A stretch of DNA of 64,000 nt, taken from the NCBI GenBank assembly GCA_023105745.1, contig JALGQZ010000009.1:6447937-6511936 (forward strand). Reading direction: 5' to 3'. Below are positions 48,703 through 59,689 of the stretch, piece after piece. Source of the DNA: Austropuccinia psidii. Its lineage: Eukaryota > Basidiomycota > Pucciniomycetes > Pucciniales > Sphaerophragmiaceae. The notes under the pieces were generated by a model. That model was not told the origin of the DNA. It made no database searches and was given only the letters and a program-made list of their open reading frames with translations. The translations under genes and the position numbers were made by a program. Position 1 is the first letter of the stretch. Each line of letters begins with the position of its first letter.

Positions 48703-50150
48703 TAATGTAATCTTGAAGTGATTAATTCATCTGGTATGGCATAATCTTCTTGTAGCATGTCAATCTTTTTGATAAATGACATGTGGTCATATTCACCTTC
48801 TCCTGTGAATGTTGGCCATTCTTTTAATTGAGGTGCTTCCTTCATTAAGACTTAGTTATTTTCTTGGTGACTTAAGTCTTTTATGAATGGATTTGTCAAT
48901 TCCTCTTTTGTTTTAACAGGGCTTCTTATGTGAGAAAGTGGAGTTGATAACTTTGGCATATTTGAGTTGGCCTCATCAATTTTATCCATTTTATCAGTGA
49001 TAAGCCTTATTTCACTTTGAATGTCATCTTTCAGATGCATTCTTGCTTCATCACTCTTCTCCACATGGTCCAAAAGTAATTTTTGGTGCGATGAAGTCTT
49101 TTCTTCAAATCTTTCTACAGAAATGCTCAATTTGTTTAATTTTTCTGTAAGATTATCAATACTCATGTCATAATTGATTGTCAAAGTTTTTTCTTTGATA
49201 TCACTTATGTATTTGTACAGCTCTTGTTGTCCTTGTATTAATTTCTGAGTATTATCAATTAATACTTTTGGTTTATTATTTTCAATCATAAGTTTTATGT
49301 TATCAATTTCTTTTTTATTTTGTACAACAAGTTTTGTTAAAGATGATAAGCTATCATTTATTTCTTGGAAAGAGAATAAACTATTTTTAATTTCTTTCAG
49401 AGGTAATATACTATTTTTAATTTATGTTAAAGTATTTACAACATCAGGAGACAAGGCTATTTCTTTGGGAAATGGGGTTGTCTCATTCTTTGCTCCTCTT
49501 TGTCTTTGAATTCCATCAAGGTTCTGGCCATGTTGAAAACATTGTCCATGGCATCTTTTTGGATTTTTGGGATCCTGTAGCTTGGGGAATATGGTTTCCT
49601 TCAATTCTTTTTCTTGTTCTTCCTCCCTTCTTGTGGAGGTTGGTTTACTTGAGGCTTGCTGGTAGAAGCTACTGGGACTTCTTCCTTGCTTGCCTCTTTC
49701 TTTTTGGCATGGTAATCCTTGATCTTCTTGACTTGAGGCTTGGATGATAGTGTATTCCATCCATTGGAGTATTTCACTATTTCCTCCTCCTTGAAGAACC
49801 TTTTGAGGATGTGACAGGAGTTCATCACTCCTTGTTGTATTTGAGGCAACATTTCCCAATCTTTGTCCTTGTACACCATGTAGTACTGTTTGTACTGGGT
49901 CATGTAGATGTCTATCTGAGGCCTCTGAATGTGGTTTGCACCTGTTTGAGCTACTCATACTTAGTTCCAATTCAGGTTCAGATATCATGGGCATTTCTGG
50001 GACTTGCCTTTGGTATAAGACACTTCCTTGTGTGGATTCTGTTTCACTGGTGATATTTCCCTTCCTTTTCCCTTTTGAGGAATCAATTCTACCTCTGAGT
50101 CCAGCTCCATCTGATTGGATGGAGTATTGGGATCCTCTTCTGGTAGTCAT
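48703..50150 (-). pseudogene. Gag N-terminal region of element A
   Basis: From ATG 50150 a 242-residue frame (MTTRRGSQYSIQSDG...) runs to a stop at 49422. The same frame continues as a coiled-coil-like segment, 48852-49289 (LIDNTQKLIQGQQELYKYI...), to a CAA-to-TAA type stop. It then reads EAPQLKEWPTFTGEGEYDH to another stop near 48704, before the capsid part at 48701. All stops are in one frame, so the original was a single long gag ORF. The first 240 residues are low-complexity and lie over a second open frame (49457-49954). Confidence 0.7.
49457..49954 (-). pseudogene. Second coherent reading frame overlapping gag of element A
   Basis: A different minus-strand frame is open from just after a stop at 49955 to a TAG at 49457, with one internal TGA at 49601 where Trp would fit. 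It reads YYMVYKDKDWEMLPQIQQG, then NSCHILKRFFKEEEIVKYSN, a Lys/Pro/Ser linker, and after the TGA RKPYSPSYRIPKIQKDAMDN followed by NVFNMARTLMEFKDKEEQ. This looks like ordinary globular protein, and I recall it as a multicopy predicted protein in Austropuccinia psidii. Either both frames code, or one of them is a passenger of the other. Confidence 0.6.
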
Positions 50151-50231
50151 GATTTTTCAAAAAAAATAAGAAAATAAGAGGATTTCAGAGCGGGAATTCT
50201 TCTTATGGCCATTTATAAATGAGGTACTCAC

Positions 50232-50381
50232 CTTCAGAGTCCTGAATGGTGCGTCCTGGAAAGTCTAATTTCTTAGCTTTCTTTTTCTTAGTGACAATTG
50301 GTGTTGGAGAACTTGGGCAAGTTTTTTCCACCAATCTCTCAACAGTGGCTTGGTTGTCCTCTGTTGGATTGTCTTCAAACA
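50232..50381 (-). other. 150-nt exon-like block in the gag leader of element A
   Basis: On the minus strand the block is preceded by CTTTTTTAG and followed by GTGAGTACC, a consensus acceptor and donor. It is open for 50 codons without a stop (VFEDNPTEDNQATVERLVEK... then a KKKKAKK basic run). It has no ATG of its own in this frame. If spliced to the AG at about 50140 it would join the reading frame that overlaps gag. Confidence 0.5.
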
Positions 50382-50851
50382 CTAAAAAAGACAAATAAAT
50401 ATAAGTCTTTTATATAAGAAGTGTTATTTTTGGTAAGATATGGCAATTTTCCAAGTAAAAATTGCTTTTATATCTTTTAAAAAGTGAAAATAATTAAAGA
50501 AATGAAATTAAAATGAATAAAATAACTTCTTTATTGGTTTTTAATATTTTTGGTTGTTTTTTATGTTTTTATTTTGAAAGAAGAAAATAACAATGAATAT
50601 GATTCTTCTTAAACTTAATTTATAATATAAAATTATTTTGAATTTATAAAATATCTTTTTTAATCACCAGAGTCACTCAAAGAAAGTTTTTGCAAGTCTA
50701 AGGATGTGAAAAACCATGTGTAAGACAGTACAATTGCTTTCCAAATGCCTCAATAGCTTTCAAAATTAATATATAATTTGATAATTATAATTATAGCTTA
50801 TTATTGGATAAACGCAATTAGAATCTTTTTAAAGGTCTTTTTAGAGTAAAT

Positions 50852-50869
50852 ATCATGGCCAGGCCCCCA
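50852..50869 (-). other. Primer-binding site of element A
   Basis: Minus-strand TGGGGGCCTGGCCATGAT begins two bases inside the 5' LTR and has the TGG start expected for a tRNA CCA end. Confidence 0.6.
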
Positions 50870-50871
50870 AA

Positions 50872-52754
50872 TGTAAGGTTTGACTATGAAACATTAAGTA
50901 AAAATTACTAATATTTGACTTATTGTACTATGAATGTCCTTATAAATGCAATAAAGAAGATAAAATTCATTATACTAATAAAGAATCATTATAATTATGG
51001 CGTAAAATAATTATAATAATATAATAAATAAATATATTTATATAAGATAACTAATATATTTAAAAGCACTTTATTATTGTTATCAACAAATAATAAAGGC
51101 GTAAAAGATTGTTTTCAATTAATAAAAAACAATTAATAACAATAATATTACTAATATTAAAGCTATAAATTAATATAAATACAAAAATTATTATAATAAG
51201 GGAAATAACCTACTTTTAATGCTTAATCTAATAATTTTGGATACTTTTATGCCTCAGAATGTAAATACAGCTTATTTAAATTGTAGTTACAATAGAATTC
51301 AAGAGAAATTACAAATTTTCTTGGTTTTACGTGGAATTGAGGTTTTTTAAGAGAAATTTAAACAAAACAATTAAATAATTGCAATAATCACGTCAAAAAT
51401 GATGATTATAATACGATTACCTTTGTTCTTTAATAATATAAAATTTTTATATATAAAGAATAAAGAAATTACCTTTTTATTTAATGATTTAATGTTTTGT
51501 AAGCGTCTGAGGGGAAAACAGAGTAAAAAGAGCTCTATTTATAGTAAATACCTCCCTCCTAGAGTCCAACAGGCTTCTAATATAGGTGTACTGATTCTTT
51601 TTACTAGAATTGATCAGTATTCCAAGATTTGGGGATGATTACATCATGATCAAACCATCTTACCTCATAATTACACCATTATTTAGAGTTATTACTATAA
51701 CTCTAGGTTTGATGACATCATAGGCTTGGCAGAAGCCCAAACGTTGTGGATTTTATTAATTTAATAATATTCTAATAGTGTTCACCAGTTCTATCACTTA
51801 TATGACTGTTAAACTTAAAATAAGATTACAGTGAGTGATCTTAAATGATCAAATATAAGCTTAAACTTTGATCATTAGTAACTTTTAAGTTATACATGAT
51901 ACAGCTATTCTGAGGGTGTATTCTGATAGCTTGGAATGTCCTCTTTAAACTTCCAAGAGAGTTTCATTAAATAATCAAAAGTGTATTTTTGATGATTTTT
52001 CTTGTAACTCCTCTTTTCTGTTCACATTTGATATTTTAAACTTCAAAAAATGATTTCAAGGGGTTATACCTTGAGCTTTGTAATAAAAAGTACATCATTC
52101 TTCACAAATGAACTATCAGAATTCAACTGTCTACTTTTTTGAAGTTTGGACCACTTTCACAACAAAGTGGTCAACAGCTCTATTGATTTTAGTCAATAAT
52201 CCCTTACAGGTTTTAACCTTGTTTATAGCTTGTGAGATAAAGTTCATTTCTGTATTCCTACAGTAATTAGGTGGTGAATTTATTTTTGTTTCATCACTGT
52301 ATCATTTAGATTTCAAAAGATATTAGCTAAAATCCTTGAATATATGTGTTGACCAAAAAAGTGCATATATTCAGCTTAACTCCTTAAGTATTGACTTTGG
52401 AGATTAGCTTATTAATTGTTTTATGTGTGAGATTTCATGGAGAATCCAATAGTACCATTCATTTTACATGTGGTTTCATTTGTATTTGAAATAATGAAGG
52501 ATTTATGTTTTTTATAAGGTATTATTACTTATAACTCATTAAATATTGACTTTACAGATATGCTATAAAAGTGGCATATGTGTATTTTACCATGGGGAAT
52601 CCAATGATATAATTTATTCCATATTTTTATTCATTGGCGTTTAGGTTAAACCAATTTTTATGCCTATTAATGGCAATTTTGTAGTTTTAAGATAATTATT
52701 TTAAATATTTCTTGTGACCTTTTTGGGTATGTGGTCATATCTCAAAGGTTCACA
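50872..52754 (-). repeat. 5' LTR of element A
   Basis: 1883 bp with the same ends as the 3' LTR and scattered substitutions and small indels relative to it. TATA box at 51535-51543. Confidence 0.9.
51535..51543 (-). promoter_or_regulatory. TATA box in the 5' LTR of element A
   Basis: TATAAATAG on the minus strand followed by AGCTC, exactly conserved at 43052-43060 in the 3' LTR despite divergence around it. Probably the promoter for the genomic RNA. Confidence 0.6.
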
Positions 52755-54031
52755 AAAAGAGATGGGGATTAATTGCTGCAGTATACCCACAGGTTATCAG
52801 CCACTACTTCTCCATCTCCTTCTATCTAAAATGACACCAATTGCAAAAAAGTAAATAAATAAAATGGATTTTAATTATTTAAAATAATAAAGTAAAAAAA
52901 AAGAGAGGAAGACTCAATGTACAATTACAGAAGATGAAAAAAATGCTGTAGCAACTCAGAACTTGTCATCCAGGTATGTCAATTTGGTTCTTTTCTTGTA
53001 TCATGCTGAGCTGAAATGTAAAAAAAAGAAGTTAGTTCTTTTTATTAAAAATAATATAATATAATGAAAAAAAGCAATCATTTAAACAATTTAAAAAAAA
53101 TATAAACTTACAATAAAAAGTAATAATAATATAAAAGTAGAATATCAATAATAAAAGAAAGCCCAGTTTGAAACTAAAGAAAAGAAAAGATGCTGAAATA
53201 GTGCAGCAATGCCCAGATGATTCCTGTATCTTATTTTATTTTGATGTTATAATGCTTTGAACATAAAAAATTATCAACAAATTAGTTAAAAAAAAACAAA
53301 AAAAAGAAAAAAATGTTTGAAATTAATGATTAAAAAGACAGATCTTACTCAAATGATAAAAGCATAACATTAAAAAAAGAAGATTTTTGATAAAATAAAA
53401 GATGGTATAATAGAAAAACACACTGTGCGACCTTAGAGTGTGAAGGAATTTTACAGTAGCGCAGCTATTCTCAACAACAATTCCTTTTATTTTTTAGTTT
53501 TTCCTTTGCAATGTGATGACTGTAAAAAAAAATAAAAAAATAAAAAAAAAATGTTATAAATTAGTTATTTTTATATTAAATAATTAATTATTTTTTTTTT
53601 TTAAAAAACAAAAAAAGAAGAAGAAAACCAAATGTACAGCAACAGAAGATCAAAAAAATGCTGTAGCAGTGCCATGCTACTCAGCAAGGTAGGTGATTAA
53701 GGCTTTTCTTGTATCACAATGAACAAAAATGTAGAAAAGTTCACGATTGTATAACAGAAGGAATGGTACAGTAGCACACCAATTAACAACGATTGTTTTG
53801 TTTAATTTTAATTTGGGGTTCTAATTTGATGATTAAAAAAAACAATTCATTATAAATTAGTTTTTTTTATAATAAATATTTAAAGAATAGAAATAAAAAA
53901 GAATGTAGAACAAAATAAACTTACCAACATAATAATAATAGTAATAATAAAATAAATATAGTATAAAAAAACCGCGAGACCTTAGATTGTGAAGAAATTC
54001 TGCAGTAGTGCAGTTATTCCCAGTGACAATT
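52755..54031. other. AT-rich locus with degenerate 60-bp core repeats
   Basis: No gene. Short conserved cores recur at about 52919-52977, 53170-53225, 53425-53475, 53632-53690, 53741-53795 and 53975-54030, separated by AT-only spacers. Two frequent elements are AATGCTGTAGCA and GAA(G/A)xAATTxTxCAGTAG. Strong donor-like sites CAG|GTATGT (52977) and AAG|GTAGGT (53688) lie at core ends. This is the continuation of the locus interrupted by element A. Confidence 0.5.
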
Positions 54032-55954
54032 TGTAAGATTTGTCTATGAAACTGATGATAATATTACTATTAATCAACAGTACTATGACTGTTCTTATGA
54101 AATATAATAACAAAATGGTTTTTTAACCACAATTAAAAAATTAAAGAATTATTTCTTTCACGTGTTAAACACTACTAGTGATTTTAACAGTGAGAAAGTA
54201 ATTGTCTACAAGAATCAATTACTAGAAGATTTTAATAAAACTTCTTTTATTAAAATAATCAAATTATTTTGATATATAATTTTCTTTTTCAAGAATAATT
54301 ATAATGATAATTCTTGAAAAAAACTAATTTTAGAGAAAAACTTTAAGAATTAAAAATAAATCACTCACTAATATTCCAAAGAACTTATTGAAAGATAAGA
54401 TAGAGTGATTTGACATAGAATTGTGGATTTTAAGGATCAAAATGAATTTATAACAGTATTACAACAGTATATAGTTGTATTCCATGATCTCACGTCTTTC
54501 TGATTGATTTCTGAAAGATTTAAAACACTTAAGAATAGCTATAACTGATACCTACTTGTTGGTAATAATGGTTTAAATGATAATAAGATGATGATGATGT
54601 GGAAAAAACAGCAAGAAGAGGCCTCTTTTAAGTCAACAACAGCTCACAGAGGAGTGCCATGAAGCAAACTGAAAAAAAAGTGAGTGAGAAAACAATAAAC
54701 CTTTTTGGATTATTGATTGCATCATCTGTTGTCACGTAAGATTATCATAATTACCTGATTGATGCTTTTACATGACTACCAACCCCAATATGGTTAGGAA
54801 TAAAAGGGGTAACATCTGTAAATCTTCTTTTATTCCAAAATAATCATTTATTTCTCAAAGATATCAATGTTATTGCCAATTTAATCACAGGTTGTAATTA
54901 CTGTAAATTTTTGAAGATTCAGTGTTTCATGTAGAATAGTCAAAAATGGACTGTAAGTAAAACGTTTAATTTTACTAGTAAAACTGTAATTCTTTTTGGT
55001 TGTACCATGTATAATACAGTTCTCTATTAGTCCTGAAAGCTTCAGAAAGATTAATTAAGAATTGTATTTTTAATGAATCTTTGAAGTTTTTACCTCATTT
55101 CTACATAGAATTGCAAATATCAGTGTTTCACTGGTTGCTATGAGGTAAATCAATGGATACAAGTCCAAAAAGGTTTTTAATTACTCTTTTGGGGTTTATC
55201 CATGGAAAATCATTAAGAATTGACATGGTTACAGGAGTCTAAGTAGCTTTTTACCTCCTTGGCATGTCAAAATAGCAGGTTATTTGCTATTTTCTTAAGA
55301 TTTACAGTAGATGTAACATGGTAACCAAGTTCCCAAAAGGTTTTAGTTTACCAATTAGGCCAAGATCAGCCATTGATCCAAGCTTTGGAGCTGTCCATGC
55401 CTCTGAGGCCTCAGAAGTTGGGTACCCTGGCTCTCTTTGATGTCTTTTGTCCCCCTTGCTTATTTTTTATGTCAAAATAGAAATTTAAGCTTCCAGTGAG
55501 ATATCCACTATGGGTGTACAAAAGGTCCATGTAAGAATACCATGATATTAAGTGCTCAAAACATGCATAACACTATTCTTAGTGTATATGTAACATGGGA
55601 TTTCTCACATTCCCATTATTTTGGCATGAAATTAAGAAAAACAAAAATTTTCACGGATCTTTTATGTGGTATTGATGATGTGGTATTGAAGTATTTTCCA
55701 TTTTACCACCTCAAAGAGTCAATTTGAGCTTATTCACTCTATGGAGCTACCCTAGGTGAATTTTTGTGTAGAATCGAAATCTGGCCTTAAATCCATGTAT
55801 TTACTTACTAAATAAAAAGTTATTCATCTTTTCTGAAATCAAAAATGATGAATTTTGGATATATGCATGACTTATGAGTTATGCATAATTCAAAATTTCT
55901 TTTTAAGATAATTGTGGCCTATTTGGGTATGCAAAATATACCTCAAGGCTCACA
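54032..55954 (-). repeat. 3' LTR of element B
   Basis: 1923 bp, TGTAAGATTTG...GGCTCACA on the plus strand. Similar to the A LTR at both ends (TGTAAGGTTTG... and ...GGTTCACA) but divergent internally. Confidence 0.85.
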
Positions 55955-56098
55955 TCCCCTCCCACCAAAAAATAAAATTGTACTACAATTTTATCAATGG
56001 TATAAGGAGTAAAAGGCCCCAAAGGGGGGTTAATGTCCACTGTCCAACCTCTTTACATCACTCAGATCAAGTAATTTAAAGCACATTTATAGACATAT

Positions 56099-57297
56099 TC
56101 AGGCTTGTGGCCTTCTTTCATGTCTAAATCTTCTCAAGAGTTTATCTGAGTCAGGTATTTCTGATTCTGCCAGCCATTCATCTTCCTGTACTGGATTTCT
56201 ATATCTGACAAGATATTCTCTTTGATTTTTACCCCTAAGTCTCCTTTCTTTAATGACTTTCTTTATCTTTTTGTCTTCACTCTGTTCCACTGGTGGTACA
56301 GTCAACGGAGTTGGGTTCCTTAAAGGAAACAATTCTTTATCAGTTGGTTGATGAGGTTTTATCAAGCTGACTGGAAAGGTGGGGTGTTCATTTTCCAATT
56401 CACCACTCAATTCCACTTGAACTGCATTGGCTCCATGTAAGGCAAAAATAACAAAAGGTCCTACATAAGAATCTTTAAGTTTCTTTTGGCCTTTGATATT
56501 ATTAAAATTTAACGTTGAAACTAGAACTAAGTCCCCTACTTTGAAGTCTGGTACTTTATGACTCTTGTCCCACTTCTGTTTTGCATAATCAAAAGCATCA
56601 TTCAAAATTTGTTTTGCATGATGTTTTACTTTATCAAGCATTATCTTGAATCTGGAAGCTGTAGGATGAATTTCAATCAAGTCTCTCCTCAGTGTGTCTG
56701 CTGGGAGTCTTGGATTCCATCCTTTTTCTAACATAGCAGGAGTTTTTCCTGTGGAAGAATGGACTGATGTCTTGTATGCCAATTCTAGTGCAGGTATCAG
56801 AGTGCACCAGTCATGGGTAAAGCCATCTGAGTATTTTAGCTTAACCCATAAGCACAAAATCTTATGATAATGTCTTCTAAAGTTTGAATCATCCTCTCTG
56901 CTAGCCCATCTGTTTGAGGGTGATATGCTGTAGAGAATGATAACTTAGTCCCAAAGAATCTATGAAGATTGGTCCAAAGTGCAGATGTGAAGTTGGGATA
57001 TCTGTCACTTATGATATTCTTAAATAATCCTGTATGAGAAATAGCTCTACTCCATAGAAGACAAGCTGTATCCATAGCAGTGTCATCTTTATGACATGGT
57101 AAGAATATGGGAGTCTTGCTATATCTGTCTACAATGACTAAACAAGAATTATAACTTTTGTCACCACTTGGAGGAAGTTCTGTGACCCAATCCATGTGAA
57201 CAACTTCCCAAGGGGATTTTGGTTCCTGAATATGAATCATAAGTCCAAATTTCTTGCCTGTACTCCTGTTTGCTTTTTGACATCTGTCACAGGTATG
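56099..57297 (-). pseudogene. Integrase and chromodomain-like tail of element B, cut by element C
   Basis: Begins inside the integrase zinc finger (THTCDRCQKANRSTGKKFG), because element C is inserted immediately upstream. The core has DWVTELPPS, IISDRYPNFTS (Arg-Tyr for Arg-Asp) and [17 protein letters not shown] frameshift near 56845 breaks FCAYGL from [20 protein letters not shown]. The tail reads KERRLRGKNQREYLVRYRNP... LLRRFRHERRPQA. This copy keeps the CxxC that A has lost. Confidence 0.8.
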
Positions 57298-58884
57298 TGT
57301 CACAGGGGCTCTTGGACAGAAATACAAGAGTGGCCTGGCACTCAGCAATCAGGGAACTCACTTGGAAGACTCCAAAGAATAAAGAAATAAAAATAAAGAA
57401 TAAATTCCTCTAAAAGATATGCAGGTACAAGATGAGATGCAAAAGAGGAAAGGGAAGCCAAATGGCCAAAGAGCCAACCAAGTAAGTCTTTAATCACTGT
57501 TTCAACCTGCCAAAAATGAATAATGGAATTAGTAAGGATATGACCACCAAATATCCATTGACAGGTGAAGGAAGAGAAAAGAGAAAGGTGCTAAATGACT
57601 GACTTAATAATATCAGTATTTGCTTAACTAAAATGAAAAGAAAATAGAGATAAAATAAAATCAAAATATATTAATTAACTGGGGAAAAACCCCCCAGGGT
57701 GGAAAGGGTAGCCGGTATATGTGAAAAGTTGGGAGCTTGAGTTCTTCAGGCTGAAAACTGATCTGTATTGATCCTTGAGGCTGTATTGATTGTTTTGGGA
57801 ATTGATACAGCTGGCTAATATTGAAATTGAATTGGGTTGAATGAATTTCCCATGATTGAAAATGAAATACAGGTCTTGATGGATCCAGACTGTATTGAAA
57901 TGAATATGGTTGCCAAGATGGATTGAGTGGAGCTTTGACACTTGACAACTTCCTTTTGGCACTGCCTCTTGAATACACTTGAGAATGAATTGACAGTATT
58001 CCCTTGGAAGGAATACTTGGAGTGAGAATAACCAATGACTGCTTGATGGCGTCATTGGTCTTTGACGCTGAAACACTTGCTCTTGAGCCTTGATGATTCC
58101 TCTGAATGATTGGGTGCCTTGATGACGTGATGAGATGTTGGAATGTTGAAATGAGCATTTGGTATTGCCACCATTGAATTGCTGTTGAAAAATGATGCAC
58201 AATGATGTATAACATCATTTATGGCATATTGGTTGATTGGCAAGAAGATTACGTCCAAAGGTCTTGAGGTGGAAAGGCAGAGGGGAAAAGGATGGATGTG
58301 ATGGCTTCAGAGCTTGGAAAGGTGTTTCTGGGCCTTTTGGGGTTTTTGGCCATTTTTGGGTTCTGAGCCAAAAACTGGCCCAAAAGGCGGGAAAGTGTCT
58401 TTTGGACACTTTGCGTCAAAGTGCGCAAAAATGCGCAAATGCGCAAAGTGCGCAAAAAGTGCGCAAATGCGCAAAAGTGCGCAAAATGCGCAAAAAGTGC
58501 GCAAATGCGCAAAAATGCGCAAAATGCGCAAAAGTGCGCAAATGCGCAAAAATGCGCAAAATGCGCAAAAATGCGCAAATGCGCAAAAATGCGCAAATGC
58601 GCATTATGAGCCCAAATGGCCAAAAACAGCCATTTGGGCCATTTCTCCTGGTTTTGAGGGAAATGACCAGAAATACCCATTTGGGCATAAATTGCCGCTA
58701 TGGGTGCTGGATTGAGGTGAAGGGCCATGAAGGCCCCAAAACACAAATGGCCATAAATGGGCCATAAGATAATGACGTGGCCATATTGGCCACTGGTGAT
58801 GGATATGGCCAATTGGCCATAAAAGAACCGTGGCTTGATATGCCATATGGGGATCCAAGGAGGTGAATTGCCATGGTTGTGACA
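57298..58884 (-). repeat. 3' LTR of element C
   Basis: 1587 bp; the minus strand starts TGTCACAACC and ends CCCCTGTGACA. It contains the TGCGCA array and a CTGTATTG-rich part. It is about twice as long as the relative at 2108-2844, the extra length lying mostly around the array. Confidence 0.85.
58422..58603. repeat. TGCGCA array, 20 copies with higher-order spacing
   Basis: Twenty exact TGCGCA hexamers. Start-to-start spacings are 10,8,9,11,8,10,9,11,8,10,9,10,8,10,9,10,8,10,8, i.e. a repeating 8-10-9-(10 or 11) unit of 37-38 bp. Spacers are A-runs, some ending in G. Long Lys/Arg/Cys/Met-rich open frames over it in several frames on both strands are artefacts of the repeat. Confidence 0.95.
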
Positions 58885-58896
58885 GTACCCCCCACC
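58885..58896 (-). other. Polypurine tract of element C
   Basis: GGTGGGGGGTAC on the minus strand directly before the LTR; the TRIM has GGGGGTAC in the same place. Confidence 0.7.
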
Positions 58897-59302
58897 TTGA
58901 AATGGTGAGCTCCTGAGCACCAATACAAGGTGAAGCCTGTTGAGGCTATTGGAAAGATTTTGAGAGAGTGATTCAAGAGGACTGATTAAGATAAAAATTT
59001 GAAGACTGATATTAAAAATTGACATTTGACGCAGGACTTGCTTGATCTTCTTTTGACATTGGCTTCTTGATTGGAATTGAATTTTAAAATGAATGAAAAT
59101 TTTTGACGTGATAATTGACGTGATAAAAGAAAATTTAAAATGAAAATAGAATAATAATAAATAATGAAAATGAAATTAAGAAAAGAAAAGGAAAAAGAAA
59201 AAGAGAAATGAATTGAATCTTGAGGAGGTTCCAATCTTCATCACGGAGGTTGATAACTGATTTTGAAATTGGCCAAGGACCTGGAAAGATAAATTTGATG
59301 CC

Positions 59303-59664
59303 AGGTGCTCACAAAGTGGCCAAGGTGATGTTTTGACAAGATTGTAGACCCCTCAGGGAAGTGCACACCAGGAGAGGAACTTACTTTTGGTAGTTACCAC
59401 TCCCGCCAGTGCCATAACAATAAAACAAAACTGTTGAAGGAATGAATTTGAATTTGGAATCTTGGAAATGAATTGAAAAGTGAATGGCCCATTGTCCCAA
59501 GTGAAAATGGCCATAAGATTGGAAATTAAGTTGAAAGCCATGCCAAAGATCTGTGTCCAAAATTGCAAAGTGCTCACAGAGTGGCCAAGGTGATGCTTAC
59601 AACAAAAAGAGTAGAATACCCCTAAAGGTGCATACCAGGAGTGGGACTTACTTTTGGTAATTCC
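59303..59664 (-). repeat. Tandemly duplicated segment in the 3' UTR of element C
   Basis: Two diverged copies of about 96 bp, at 59303-59398 and 59568-59664, about 265 bp apart. Each contains CACCTTGGCCACT(C/T)TGTGAGCAC and TACCAAAAGTAAGT on the minus strand. The second block is a strong 5' splice-site-like sequence kept in both copies. The remaining 58897-59689 has no gene. Confidence 0.75.
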
Positions 59665-59689
59665 TCTCCCCACCAAGCACCATAATGAA

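Larger units (their letters stand above)
42331..52754 (-). mobile_element. Gypsy retrotransposon A, full length, mutated
   Basis: 10,424 bp with two LTRs (42331-44271 and 50872-52754) and identical 5-bp target duplications AAAAG (42326-42330 and 52755-52759). Order on the minus strand: 5' LTR, primer-binding site, leader with exon-like block, gag, zinc knuckle, protease, RT, RNase H, integrase, chromodomain-like tail, polypurine tract, 3' LTR. The coding region has many nonsense mutations. The LTRs have visibly diverged, so the insertion is not recent. Confidence 0.9.
54032..57297 (-). mobile_element. Gypsy retrotransposon B, 3' part, interrupted by element C
   Basis: 3' LTR (54032-55954), polypurine tract GGTGGGAGGGGA on the minus strand at 55955-55966, and the C-terminal half of pol. 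It is the same superfamily branch as A (LTR ends and pol both similar), but the LTRs are clearly diverged from A's. The 5' remainder must lie beyond 64000, on the other side of element C. Confidence 0.85.

Noticed and set aside
57661..58218. Overlapping 175- and 185-residue ORFs (minus) rich in Ser/Gln/Ile in element C's LTR
   Set aside because: Inside a non-coding LTR; two frames open at once over repetitive CTGTATTG-type sequence; no domain.
58422..58603. CRISPR-like regular array
   Set aside because: Repeat units of 8-11 bp with no unique spacers, in a eukaryotic retroelement LTR.
58237..59025. Long overlapping open frames on both strands (up to 258 residues) over the right TGCGCA array
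   Set aside because: All frames are open because the short repeat contains few stops; the translations are repetitive Cys/Lys/Met or Ala/His/Phe strings without domains.
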